From: Monosiga brevicollis MX1
Lineage: Eukaryota; Opisthokonta; Choanoflagellata; Craspedida; Salpingoecidae
Assembly (NCBI RefSeq): GCF_000002865.3
Contig: NW_001865055.1
Span: 396,578-460,577, forward strand
DNA: 64,000 nt
Direction of reading: 5' to 3'
Shown piece by piece: positions 42,192-54,800 of this stretch (positions are counted from its first letter, which is position 1; each line of letters begins with the position of its first letter). The notes beneath the pieces are model-generated. The model made no database searches. It was given only the letters and a program-made list of their open reading frames with translations, and was not told the origin of the DNA. Position numbers and translations under genes: made by a program.

Positions 42192-44301
42192 AAACGATAA
42201 GGAGACGACACATCAAGGCTGCAACACGGGCTTCATCTGTTGTACTTACGCAGCTGAGCTTGCTTGAGCTCGGCCTCTAGCCTAGCCAGGATCTCAGAGC
42301 GCTCTTCATGGTCTTGAGCGACTTGCATAAGGTCGTGTGCACGTCGTTCAGCAGTGTGAATTGTGAATTCATGCTGGCGAAGCTCGCGGCGGCAGTTGTC
42401 CAATTGCTCCGTCAGCCGCTGGACCTCTTGTATGTGTGCTTCATCGCGAGCCTATGTCATGGCATCACATCTTATGAAACAGGCCCTCGATCGGAGGGAA
42501 GAAGAGAGGAAAACAAGAAGGAAACCCAAACCATCGACCAAAGTGTTTGAAATGACCAGGCCAGAACGAGGACGAGAAAACGTACCTTGATGGTGGAGCG
42601 CAGGTGCTGACATTCGATCGAGCGATGTTTCAACTCTTCTTGAGAGTCTTGCAGGCGAGCACGTGAATCACGCAGCTCAGCTTGCAAATCCTTGTTCGTA
42701 GACCGGTCCGCTTGATGAGCAGTCTCCAACTGATCGATATGGGTCTGAGCAATTTCTTGCTGCTCGAGCATCTGCTGGCGATGCTCGGCCGTCTATTCCC
42801 CGGCGGCGGGTTGACAATCGTAGGTCAGGGACCGGCTGTAGCCGGGGAGGAGAGCATGTGATCAAAAAGTATAACCCAGCAAGAGTGCATTCTAGGTTAC
42901 TTTGATTTCAAGAGCTGCTGAGAGGGCTTCGTTCGTGCTACGCAGAGATCGTATGTCATCTTGAAGGTCACGAAGTTGCTTCGAATCGACTTGCAGTGTT
43001 GTCGCTGAGGTGAAGAGCAAATCCGAATGTGCATTCCTACATGACAATGACACAGGGCAACGTGGCGGTGCGTCAGAGCTGGGACGTAGCATCTCGGTCC
43101 TGCAGTCCCAGACATTGTCTTGCAACTCACTCTGAAAGTGGAAAGACTTCGGCTTGGACCTCGAGACCATCCTGCACCTCGACAGCCTCTACCTTGGGCC
43201 GTAGCTCTTCAGGTGCCATTTGCTGCGAGCAAGTTGATCAACAAAAAGGCCGGGGACCAAGTGTTGTGAGCTTGGGCGCCGTTCTAGCGGTCTTGTCGAG
43301 ATTTGAGCACACCGATCAGCACCTGCATGAGTGTCTTGAGCTGGAGCAGCTTTTGAGATGATAACCGGCGCAAAGGCAACACGCCGGGCTCTTCATCAAC
43401 ACTGCATGGTAGGTGGGCATGGACATGTGAGTGCCAGATTAGTCACACGTGCACCGCGTTGACGCTTTTTTTTTGCCTGGTGAGACTGGATTTGAGAAGC
43501 CAACCTTGGGTTACTGCTCGCTAGTTTCTGGGCTTCGCTCAAAAGCCCCTCGGCCAGGGAAATATGAGAGATGGTCTGCTCAGCGGATTGGCCATACGTG
43601 TCGACTAGCAAGGTATGGGTGCATCAAATTTGTGATGTGGCGAGACGTGCTGGGAGGTGCGTATTTTGAGGGGGAAGTCAACACCAAGCCAATAGGCCGT
43701 GCTTCAGGTCGTACTGAGGTATGTGGCCACGTCTATGCGTTCCTGAGCATCTTGAAGGCCAAACTGCAAGAGGAGAGCTTCCACTTCAGCGCCTGAGAGT
43801 TGCCCTGAACACAGCAAACATTCAGTTTTTAAATAAAGAGTGCTACTGCTTGATGATCAAGAACGTTGGCATCCTCAGGGGCGCTAGGCAAAACTGCGGT
43901 CACAAGAAACCGAGAGGGCTAGCGACAGACCTGGTGCATGGCGGCGTTTATGCCAAGGTGCTTGGCGCTTTGAGCTTCGACTACGGTTTATGCGCCATGG
44001 CATGCACAAACATGGATTGGTGAGGCAAAGTGGGGGCGATGAAGCTGACACAGCACTGCATTAGCGGTGCTCGACACGATGACATTCGCTTCAGGTCTAA
44101 GCGTCAACTCTTGCGCGCCGTTTCACGCACCGAGGACCCTTGCGTGTCAGAGTGTTTTGAGAACCTGGTCATACCGAGCATATGCGTGAGCCACAGAGCC
44201 CAAGAAGCTGTCATTCACGCAGATAGGTAGCCTAGAGCGCGGCATTTGCTTCAACTTTATCACCTGGATTGTGCGCCTTAGGCGCTTGGTCTGCAGCGTT
44301 C
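38240..44301 (-). CDS. Coiled-coil protein with Ser-rich C-terminus, many small exons
   Basis: Not recognised. From the 3' end the exons read 38240-39522, 39622-39898, 40032-40094, 40202-40273, 40379-about 40650, 40783-41033, 41115-41255, 41380-41442, 41544-41636, 41739-41803, 41915-42085, 42250-42451, 42586-42792, 42901-43004; further exons up to about 44.3 kb are tentative (segments near 43150-43215, 43470-43615, 43716-43795). Nearly all exons encode heptad-like helices, for example EQLAQQRQEQINRMQ joined to TVIEQQNQ, and ELKHRSIECQHLRSTIK. The last exon (about 427 residues) is Ser/Arg-rich and disordered. A short non-coil segment at 40.4-40.5 kb reads VVRLKAESCRVAFEPLTPSI. The architecture suits a centrosomal, basal-body or cytoskeletal scaffold, but that is inference. 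MNAADQAPKAHNP at 44301 is only a candidate start. No transmembrane or enzyme motif is seen. Confidence 0.6.
42123..42189. repeat. Poly-A tract of 67 bases (poly-T in gene sense) in an intron
   Basis: Lies inside the intron 42086-42249 of the coiled-coil gene. In the sense of that gene it is a T-tract some 37 bases before the acceptor at 42086, so it may serve as a polypyrimidine tract. It has no target-site duplication that I can see, and no retroelement body next to it. Confidence 0.85.
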
Positions 44302-44733
44302 ATGGTTCTGGCAGCTTCTGCCCGCAGACGTGGAGTGTTGCGGGCATTCAGATGCCGGCTTCCGACCTGAAGGCAGATGCTAGAGCTGCGAACGCACCGT
44401 GTCAGCGGCGTGAGGTTGATAGGTGGCGGCAGGGTCGGATTGAGGTTTGGATGGATGGAATGTTGTTGTTCCCAATCAGGTTGCAAAGCCGATCGCCAGC
44501 TACTCCTGCCCTTTGCCCCTTCATTGGCTCTGCTACCCAAGCGCCCCTCTTGTGAGCTTGCTCTGCTTTCCCGGTTCAACTGCATTGGGTACTGCAAGAG
44601 GTGGTTCGGGGTACGAGTAACCAGCTCAGCCAATGTGCTACCTGAATGATGTCGACCAACAAACCGCAGTCTCGGTCATGAGAGCCAGGCGAACTATGCG
44701 CCTTGTCTCCTCATGGAAAAAAAAATAAAAAAA

Positions 44734-44764
<31 letters not shown>

Positions 44765-45837
44765 AAAAAAAAAAAAACCAAACCCAAGAGCAAAAGTACA
44801 CAACAACGAAGATTTAGCCCTCCTGGAGCGGGCACACACACACATCCTTCTGCGAAGCAAGGCCCATATTGTTGAGCCTCGACTTGTTTTTCAACCGGAC
44901 GAGGTCGACGAGCAAGCGCTGAGCATGGCGCGAGGACAAATCACAGCGGACAAGGGTGGTCTGGTATTTTACTGCATGCATGCATGGAGTTTCCAGTTTG
45001 CGACACCCCAAATTTCATCACAGGCGTTCCTACCGTTGCCTGTGAAGAGATGAGCGGGCGAAAGCTTTGTGGCGGAGCATCAGCGGTTTTGCTTTGGCTA
45101 AATACTGTGTTGGGGACTCTGCTATCGGATTGACCCGAACAGAGAACTTTCAGAAGGGGAAGAGCGCAAGCAATGTCCATGGATCAATTACAAACTTAGT
45201 GGCCCCCGATGTGGGGTTAGGCCCGGAACAGGGAGCACACTGATGCATAACATGTCGACCACATCATAACGCCGCACGACAAACACACAAACACACAAAC
45301 AGAGAACACAGACACATGGGCCCATAAAAGCAATGACAGGACGCACTGCCGGGAAATGCCATGAGAACAGCTGCATGAACGAAACAAAGGACATGAGAAT
45401 TGGTGCATGCCTTGCCTGCACATCATCGAAAAGTCAACACAAAAAAACAACAACACAAAATGAGCACATGATACCGGACCCCCGCATGGAGTGTCGTTAA
45501 ACATATTCACGAACATATCAACGTGCAGCTACTGCGCGCGGAGGGTCTGGGCCATCCTCGCTACCCACCTACTCCCAATAGGTGATGACGAGGACAGAGA
45601 GATACAAAGACAAATACAGATCACAGACACATGGCAATGACGTGAGGCACTTCAAAGAAGGCCCTGCATGACAACCAACACGCAAATGGCATCGGAAGCA
45701 AGTGCAGCCCAAAAGTATCGTTCTGACACACATTGCAGGCACACACACAGACACACACAGACACAGACACACATTGAAGTGGGCCAGTCGCCCCTTCACC
45801 TCGACTGCGTCAGAATTGTAATGTGCAGTACGAGTGT
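44302..45837. other. Intergenic region between cadherin and coiled-coil gene
   Basis: Downstream of the cadherin stop (minus strand) and upstream of the coiled-coil gene. Contains A- and CA-runs at 44716-44777, CA-rich imperfect repeats at 45286-45317 and 45738-45775. Frames are short and cysteine-rich from the CA repeats. The cadherin 3' UTR and the promoter of the next gene should be here; no gene is supported. Confidence 0.5.
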
Positions 45838-48800
45838 TTAAATGTCGAGATACCGCTCAAACTCAGCCAATGCCCGGGCGTCTTGGCGGCGCGCCGAGCT
45901 TGGATCATCGTGGTCATACCGTGGTGGCCATTGCTGTGCCACGTACGAGTTCATACCAAACGCTGTTTCTTCGACCTCGTCCTCGGCACGAATGCCGGAC
46001 ACCGCCTGGGGCTGCGGTTGGGGTGAGGCTGATGCCTCGCTCATGGGCGATTTGTGATCCAACGCAGCACTTTCGTCAAAGGCGGCAAACGCGGGTTGAG
46101 GAAGCTGGTCCAGACTATACAAGGGGTTGTTGAAGTCATCCAGCGCGAATTCATCATCAAAGCGCTCAAAGGCCACATCGTTGGCGTCCAGAACCACCGT
46201 TGCAGTTCCAAACTCCGACTCTTGCAAGTCGCCCTCGTCCCAAGCCTCCAGCGGATCAACCAGTTCTGGCTCGGCCTTGATCAACCAGTGCTTCTCATCA
46301 GTGATTAGGCGCGTTGTTTTGGTAGTAAAGCCGGTGTCCCCGTCGTCCTTGGGGGCGTTCACCGTCTTCAACTCCTCAGTGGTCTTGTAAAAGAACGCAT
46401 TACCAGTCTCTGGATCAATCTCACCACCTGAAAAGGTAAACTCAGATGGTCCATCCGGGTCAAGCACGCGTTGTGACTCATCTTTACTTAAGCGATTGAG
46501 CATGACCGCAAAGGATTCCTCCGGCTCAGCAGTGCGTCTATTAGGATTGATGGGGCACAAGGCAATAACACACATGCGTACATGAGACAGACAGGCAAAA
46601 CTCGCGGTTTTATAAACCAAGGTTTGCAATCTACAAACAACAAGATGGAAAGTATAAACACGCGAGAAGTACGTACCGACGATGCACAATAAAGCCCACC
46701 AACAACAGGACCAGGATCAGAATGACCACCAAAGGCAAAACGATGGCCAGAAGCGTTGCTCCTGGGTCACCTGATGATGCATTCGGGTCCAAAGCATAAG
46801 CGCGGAAAGATACGGAGGCGCCTAGTTGCTCTCCAATCTCCTGCTCATAGGGAGATAATTCAGCCTGCAGGGTTGAAGCCGGAATGTTGCCGTAAATGTC
46901 GACCAAAAGAGCCCGGCCTGCCTTCAAAATTTCGTCTGTTGCTGCATTTGTAGCCTCAATGCTTCGCACCGCTAGGACGTGCACGGTGGCCCAGGTCTCA
47001 TCACGGCGGCGCTCAGATTCGCTCACAAGCTCATACACAGCATGTACAGGCAGATAGAGCTCATGATTGCTCACGTCATTCACGTATCGAGCAATCTCAT
47101 CCAAGTGTGCCATTGCTTCTTCGACAGACAAAGCCACATCCATGGCTAGGAGCAGGTCACGACGATACACTTCAACGCGCAATGATGCTGAGCTTGATAG
47201 CGGCACAGCACCACGGTCTGTGGCCGTGACCATCATCGTCACCGTGTCCTCGGAAAGGTCCGACAAGTCGCGAGTCGTGGCAATCACACCCGAAGGAGCG
47301 TCGATTGTTGCAAACTCACTGACAGCGGTGCTGGAGGACAAGTCGAAGAAAAACTCACCATTGACTCCAGTATCCGCGTCGGTAGCATCCACATCCAAGA
47401 TGGTGGCGCCAACAAAGTTGGCAGGGACCACACGCGCTGCCATCACGCTCGTGATAACCGGTGCGTTGTCGTTGATATCAGTCAAGGCGAGCGCAATTTG
47501 CACATAACCAATCTGCAAGCCCGACTGGTTTACACCAGAAGCGGCCAACTCCAAGTCGGTCAAGTAGTTGCTGGCGCCAATGAGAGCAGTCCATGTTTCA
47601 GAAAGCTCGCGATCAAGTTCAGGCACCCCGGAGCGAACTGATAAGACGCCCGTGGTCGCATTGACGAAAACACTGGTCACCTCCACACCAAGCAAGGGCG
47701 TCGTTAGGTGCGGCGCCATCAAAGACACCAGCCCGTAGTAAATTGGGTCATCTCGCTCCACATCAGCATCCGTTGCAGTCAAGGTGCCTAACACGCGCGT
47801 TGACGCATGTTCGGGCAGCGAGTACGTATAGCTTTCAGCCTCAAACACGGGTGCATTGTCATTGAATGACACGGAGATGGAATAGTTCTGCGCTGCGATG
47901 GGTAAGCCGGAGCAGGCATCAATCCACTCAAACTGCAGCAAGTCACCAAAACCTGAGCCAACAGCCTCCACGTGATCGCTACCTACTACCACCACCTGTG
48001 TATCCAAGGATTTCACAACAAGATCGTTCAGGGCAATAGCTTGCCGCACACCATCGCCGTAAACGATGTCAACCAAATAGAATGAGCGGTCACCGTTGTT
48101 CAGCAACAAATTGGAGAGGGACAGGCGCGCCGACAAAGATCCAGCCTCAGTAACCGTGTCAGTTGACAGGTAAAAGATGGCGTCATTGTACAGCAGCGGC
48201 GCAAATCCAAAGATCTCTGCTGGAGTTGAGGTGACTTCCACGTTGACGGGGGCAATGCGGGTTGTGCCATCAACAAACACGGTCGTGAGCCCTGGGGCCA
48301 CGCCCTGAAGCGTTTGGCCGTCCACTGTTGCGACGCTACCATCCGATGTTGTGATTGAACTCTCTAGCCACGTGGTCACGTCGGCAGTAAAGGCTGACTT
48401 AGCGTCCGAAAATGTGGCCTCAACCTTGATTTGCGCGGTACGATATGCAGGCTCGGTGCACGCGTCGTTCATGGCGCCCTCGAGACGACCGAGGGTCGAG
48501 GTGGACAGCGATAGGGAGGCACGTTGCACCGCAAATACATGGAAGGTAGCCGTGCCGGTGGCCCCGGCTGACTCCACAAATACACGGGCCGTCGCTGACC
48601 CCGCAAGTTCTGTGCCATCCAGCACCACAAGCGCGCAGTTCTCCAAAACGTGCACAAGCACATCGTCCTCTGGCGCGCAATTCAGTCCTGAGTCCACGAC
48701 GATCACGCTTCCACTTCGGGCGCGAACTGCCAGGACCACCATGGGCCATGAGAGGGCCTGGCTATTCAATTGCGCTGTATTCACCATCACACCAGCATCG

Positions 48801-51800
48801 CTGTAGGCAAACAAGCCAGCCAGTTGCTGGAGATCGGCATCAATCGTCAGCTCACCGCCATTGCTAGAACGCAATGTGGTACCATCGCGATCCACAACCG
48901 ATGCTGCGTAGGGAAATTGTTGGGTTGCGACATCCGAAGGAAACACAAACTGGTCAGCGGAAGAAAAGAGGTTGTTGACGGTGGCACGAAGAGATGCTGT
49001 GCCTGAAGGTTGGGCAGTGCGAACCGTGACAGTCAATAGCGCAAGCCGCACGGCATCTGCGGAAGAGGTGGAGCCAGATGCACGGTTGCCTGACAAGGTA
49101 ATTGCTTCTTCGCATGCGGAATTGTCTGAGAAGACAGGCTCTGTGCAAGTTACGCGCCCGCTTTGCAAGTATACAAAGTCATCGGATGCGCTGGTCACGC
49201 TCACTAGTCGGAACGCGTTCTGTAATGCCACAGTAATGGAGAATGAGGCCACGCCCGCTGTCGCTTGTGCGTATAAGGCGACCACGAAAGTCTCGCCAGC
49301 GTACACCGTACGTGCTGGCAGCAACAGCCAAGCATCGTTGCGCAGCACCACATCAGATACTCCAGTGTTGCGCGGATGCAGGGTGACAGCTGATACAGCA
49401 CCGAAGCTCGAGCCATCAGCTGCAACAGAGATCAAAGCACTCACATCAGCGTCGCTCGCAAACCACGCGTCGGGCACGGTGAACTCGATTGAGCATACAC
49501 CATTGCTCGCTGTTGTGCAAGAAAGCATCAGCGAAAAACTCGGGTTGGTTGACAACCGCAACCAAAAAGTGAGTTCGATGCCAGCACCGGCGTTGCGATG
49601 ATAGGTCGTCTTGGCCAGGCCAGCAGCACGCACACGCAGGGGAGTGCCAAGGTCCGGCTCGTCGTTAAAAACTTCCTTGTCAAGAACCACGAGATCGGCA
49701 TATGAAGCCGAATCGCGACTGATTTGTGCTGTCACAGGGCCGAGGCCATTGATGCCCGGTAGCGTTACGTTGAATGCAGTAGCGTTGGTCATGAAGAATG
49801 GGCCAAAATTTTGTCGGGCCGAATTGATCGTTGAACTGTACGCTCCACGATAGCCGGCACCAGCCTCAAAGTCAAAACGATGGTTCTCGCTGATCTTCAG
49901 TACTACTTCTGTAGTTGAGCTGAGCGCAGGAATGCCTCGATCGGTTGCCACAAGTGTGACCAAAATTTCATCCCCAACGTCACCAATCAACTGATCGAGC
50001 ACGACACGCGCTCGTCCACCATACGTCAGCACGGACACAGAACCATTGGGCGTCTGCGCCCCAATCGTGTAGAGCAGCTCCGCATTAATGCCAGCATCTG
50101 CATCGCGAGCAACCACATCACGGAGAATACTGCCCGGCTCCGTGCCCAATGGCACGACTACCCGATAAAGGCTGGCCTCAAAAATGGGTGTGTTGTCATT
50201 GACGTCAAGGATGTCGAGCTTGATGGTGGCGAGCGTCGACAGCGCCGGTGACCCGGCGTCGGTGATATTAATCAGCACGTTGTACTGGGCCACTGCCTCG
50301 CGATCAAAAGATTGCAAGGCAATGACAACACCTTCGGGGGTTACATCGATCCAGTCCGCAAAAGTCAGCACACGGATCTGCTGCACTTGAGCATTCACGC
50401 CCAGGTCAGCGTCAGAAATCAGCAGCTGGCCAATCACCAGGGGCGATGCCAGATTCTCCGAAACGGAAATCTCAAGCGAACTGGCATTGACACGCGGCGG
50501 ATTATCGTTTGCATCCAAAACTGTCAGGTTTACGGCCCCCACCGTGACGAGGGGAGCGCTCGCCTCAGGACTGTCGCGTGCCGAGACATTAAAGAGAATG
50601 TAGGGCAACACCTCCCGATCCAGCTGCACCAAGAGGGTCACCTCACCTGTGATCTCATCAATAGCATACAGCGCGGGGTCGAGCGACGTGTAAACAACGA
50701 CTGCATTAACGCCCTCGTCGGGATCTGTGGCGCTCACGGTTCCAATGACAACACCAGCAACATTCTCCATGACTGAAAACTGAAATATCTCCATGGAAAA
50801 CTGCGGCGCATTGTCATTCACATCGGATACAACGATGTAGACCTGAGCTTCCAAGGAGAATTCAAGCACCTCCATCGCCACAACCAGCGCATAGCTTGCG
50901 CGCGCCTCCCGATCCAAAGCCTGTGCCACCTGCAAGTTAAAGTTTTGCGAGTTGACCTCGAAGGCATCTGGTGAAGTGCCTGAAATGGAAAATTCCACGG
51001 CAGCATTACGCGGCACGCCAAGGCCTGAGTCATACTGGACAATGAGTCCGAGATCAGTTCCGATGCTCACGTCCTCTGACACCGTAAAGTTGAACACAGC
51101 GCCATCTTGCGCACAGAAATCAGATCGCAGAGCATTATCAAACAAGATGAACGGATTGAAGCCGTTGCTGCGATAGGCATTCGCTTGGAGCACGCCAACA
51201 TCAATATCGAGCCGGCCTGCATGATGATAGGGTGCCAAGGAGGAGCCATCCAGGAAAAACTGGCGCGAAACATCGGAAACTCCATTGGCATCTGTCGTCA
51301 CCATGACCAAGGAGACACCAAGGTCATCCAGCGACATGCCCGTGCGTAAGGAGACACGGAAAACGCCATTGGGGCGACTGGCGGCTCGCATAATCGAGTA
51401 TGAGGTCAAATCCAAGACAGTGCCCGAATTGACCGAGACGGCGGAGGAGGTACCTTCGATGAGGTCGACGTTGTCAAACAGATCTTGATTAGAGACATCC
51501 GCATGCGTCAGCATGAAATGCAAAGCTGTCTGGCTGCTATCCACGGCCACGTCACCCTTGGCCATGAGGGTGACATCCAGAGTCATGAGGCAGTTGTCAC
51601 TGTTCTCGACGGGAACGATGGAGATATCCTTGATGAAGCGGAGCTGACGGAAGTTGACACGCGCTAAGAAGGATGAGTCACGGCCGTCAATCACGCCGTT
51701 CAAATCGGCATCCATATTGGCCTCCTGCTCCCCAGAGCTCAGCATATCAGCTCGGAAAGCAGCTCCCGCCGGTGTGGCAAAGCCCAGCGAAGCGTAGACA

Positions 51801-54800
51801 ATGTAGTCTTGGGTATAGCGCACGTCACGAACATCAAAGAGGCAATTGCCATCTGCATCGCCCGTCTCGCGTGCCTGACCATAAACCGATACGCACTCAG
51901 CCGCCGTACAACGTGCATTGGCGCACTCTGCACGGCGTTGACGAACGCCTTGCTGAGGGCCCTCCAAGCCACCATGCTTCGCTATCAGAGCCAACACAAC
52001 CGCACGGCTGTCAGCCGTGGCGGTTGCTGGCAGCAGGCCATCGGCGCCATCCTCAGTCACATCCGCTTCAGAATCAGCATCAGCATCAGCACGACGGCGC
52101 CGGCCAGCACTGGCCACCACCATTTCAACGCTGCCGGCCACAAAGGCACGGTTCTCGGCGCCCATCAAGACGCCGTCTGTATCTGCCATGGTCGTGACCT
52201 GTCCCGTCAACGCCAAGCGCTGACCAACCGTTGCACCTGCCAACACTCTAAACGTCAACACCGCAATCTCCTTGGTGCCCTGCAGACCCGTGGTATCCAA
52301 AGCTCCGCCGAACAGGACCACACCCGGTGGATCGTCCAGCGTTGCTGTCAGCTGCGCGCTGCTTGGCCAGGCACTGCCAGGCGCCACGCTCACCGCCTCC
52401 AGCCGACTGGGGTCGTAATACACAGACAAATCGATGGAGGCTAGCGTGCTGCTGCCGGCATTAACACGGACCGGCACCGTAAACGTGTCGCCAATGGCGC
52501 GGGCGCTCAGTGGCAAGCCTGTTGCAGCCCCCAAATCCACATCAAAGGTGTCAGGGTCTAGGTTGGCCGCAAAAGTCGCCGAGCCCTCGATCCCGCTTGC
52601 CACGGCTTGGGCCGTCACAGTGACCAATTCTGGCCAATTGGCGTGCAACGTCACTTCACCCGTCACCGAATTGGCCGAGGCCACGGTGGGCTGACTGCTG
52701 CGGAAAGTGATGAGACCGGGCAGGTTGACGGCACCGTTCGCGCCGAATAGCGTCGGATAAAAAGTTCCATCGTCAAACCGCGCGCCAAGTGTGACAAACG
52801 CAGAGGCCTCATCCTGCACGCCCCGCAGCGTCGACGTGAACGTGACAGATCCGACTGGCGCTGTTTGGCCAGTTGGTACAATGGCATTGACCATAACTTG
52901 GTCCGAGGAAATCGTTAGCGAAAATGCGCTGCTCGTGATCAATCCATGGAAGTCGGCGATGAATTGCGCAGTGCCACTGCTAACGCCCGAACGTACATTC
53001 ACAACCTCGTTCACAATTTGTACCAAGGAGTCACCGGATGCGATCGCCAGCGACAAGCCTTCTTGCCCGGAAACATCGACTTCCTCGCCGTCTGTTAAGA
53101 CCGCCGTGCTTTCCAGCACGGCTTGCTGGTAGACACCGGTATTTGCGAGTGGGTGCAGTGTTGACATGACAACAGCTGACGAGCCGCTGTACGCGGGAGT
53201 CGGCCGAGCAGTCAGCTCAAGACTTGTCATGTCAACGGCTCGGAGTTGCAAGGCCGCCGTAATGTTGTAGTGCACAAAACTCACGTTGATCCAAAAGTAA
53301 CCCGCAACCGCGCCTGAAGGGCGGACGAGCAAGTTTTCGCCGAGCTGCTCTATTGTTGCAGTCACTCCTGACGCGGAGGTAACTGTAAGAATGGTGCGCT
53401 CATCAGCAGACATATCCAGCGTACGGCCGTTGAAAACCAAAGCCACTGTGACAGCCGCTGCTTCAGAGATACCGGCGAAGCGGGCAGCACTACCAGCAGT
53501 TGCCACCCGTGATGCATTGCTCACGATGAGCACCTCATCAGGCTCCGGGATGCTGACGTTTGTAAAAACTGTGGCATTCGAAACCTGGCGTCCAGAGCAT
53601 GAGAGGGCCTCTACGCGGACCAGTTCGCCGACACCTGGCGCCCGGGCGATGACCCGAGTGCCATTTGCGTGCAATACAGAGGGAGAAATCGATACGACGC
53701 GGAGCTGGGCAGCAGACGCAGTATTTGGCAGCACTAAACGCGTTCCATCGGCAAACTCAACCACGGCAAGCACCGATGCGTCATCACCTTCAAGAGAGAG
53801 CTCTTGCACCAATGAGGCCACAGCTGTCGCAGATTGCGTGGACAAAATGCTTGTTGGAAGGTCGAGGCTCAAGCGGGTGACAACAAAGCCTTCGAGACTT
53901 GTGGCCCTGATTCCTGAGGTGGCCACCGTGATCGATGCATTGGCAAGCTGCATTTCGTCACGCATCAGGCTGAGCGTGGTGATGCCCTCGTTCAGCGCAA
54001 ATACGTGAGTACCATCCATCAACGCAACGGTATGGTTTGCAATGCGCAAGTTGTCCTTGATGAGGTTTGTGACGCGATACTTGATGTCCAAGTCCAAGCT
54101 GCCAGCCGAGAACTGGCTGAAGACCTCGACGACGGCATCTTGGTAGAAGATCGGGCACGCCGAGTCCTCAAAGTCGGTCAATCGCTCCAAATAAGGATCA
54201 GAGACCACCATGTCAACATCTGAAGATGGCATCCAGACTTTGAGGCGGACTGTGTCTGCAACGCCATTTGAAGCAGTGACCAGAGCTTCTGCCACACCTC
54301 CATCAACATCAAAGGAGGTCGTCAAAGTGACGTCAGCGCAATCGGTGTTTGCCATTGTCAGTGGAGAGGTACTGGTGCAGAAGACATCGCCGGTCGATGC
54401 CGGGGCACGAGCACCAGAAAGTCGAACCACTTGGATGGTTATGGGTACCGATACACTCACTCCTGTTAGAGGACCACTGTTCAAAACTTCAGCCGAGGGA
54501 GCATACGCGAACACGCCCGTGATCACGTCTGCAGCTACGAAGACCTGCCCACTCTCATAAACCTCACCTGCAAGGCGCGAGCGACGGTCTACAAACTGTG
54601 CAGGCACAGTTTCAGGGAAAATATCTTCACCCTTGACATTTGTCAACTCCAACACATCCATGGATAGAGCCAGAGTGGCATTGGTCGACGCACTTGAATG
54701 AACGCTCATGGCCACGACAACAAGCGCCTCAGCGTCAACGATGCTAGTTGAGGCACTTGCGGCATCCTTGAGTTGGCCGAAGATGGTCCAGTCGGTGCTT

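Noticed and set aside
51673-52444. Plus-strand open frames inside the cadherin, present twice
   Set aside because: They are antisense to a strongly supported cadherin frame; they recur only because the underlying DNA is duplicated.
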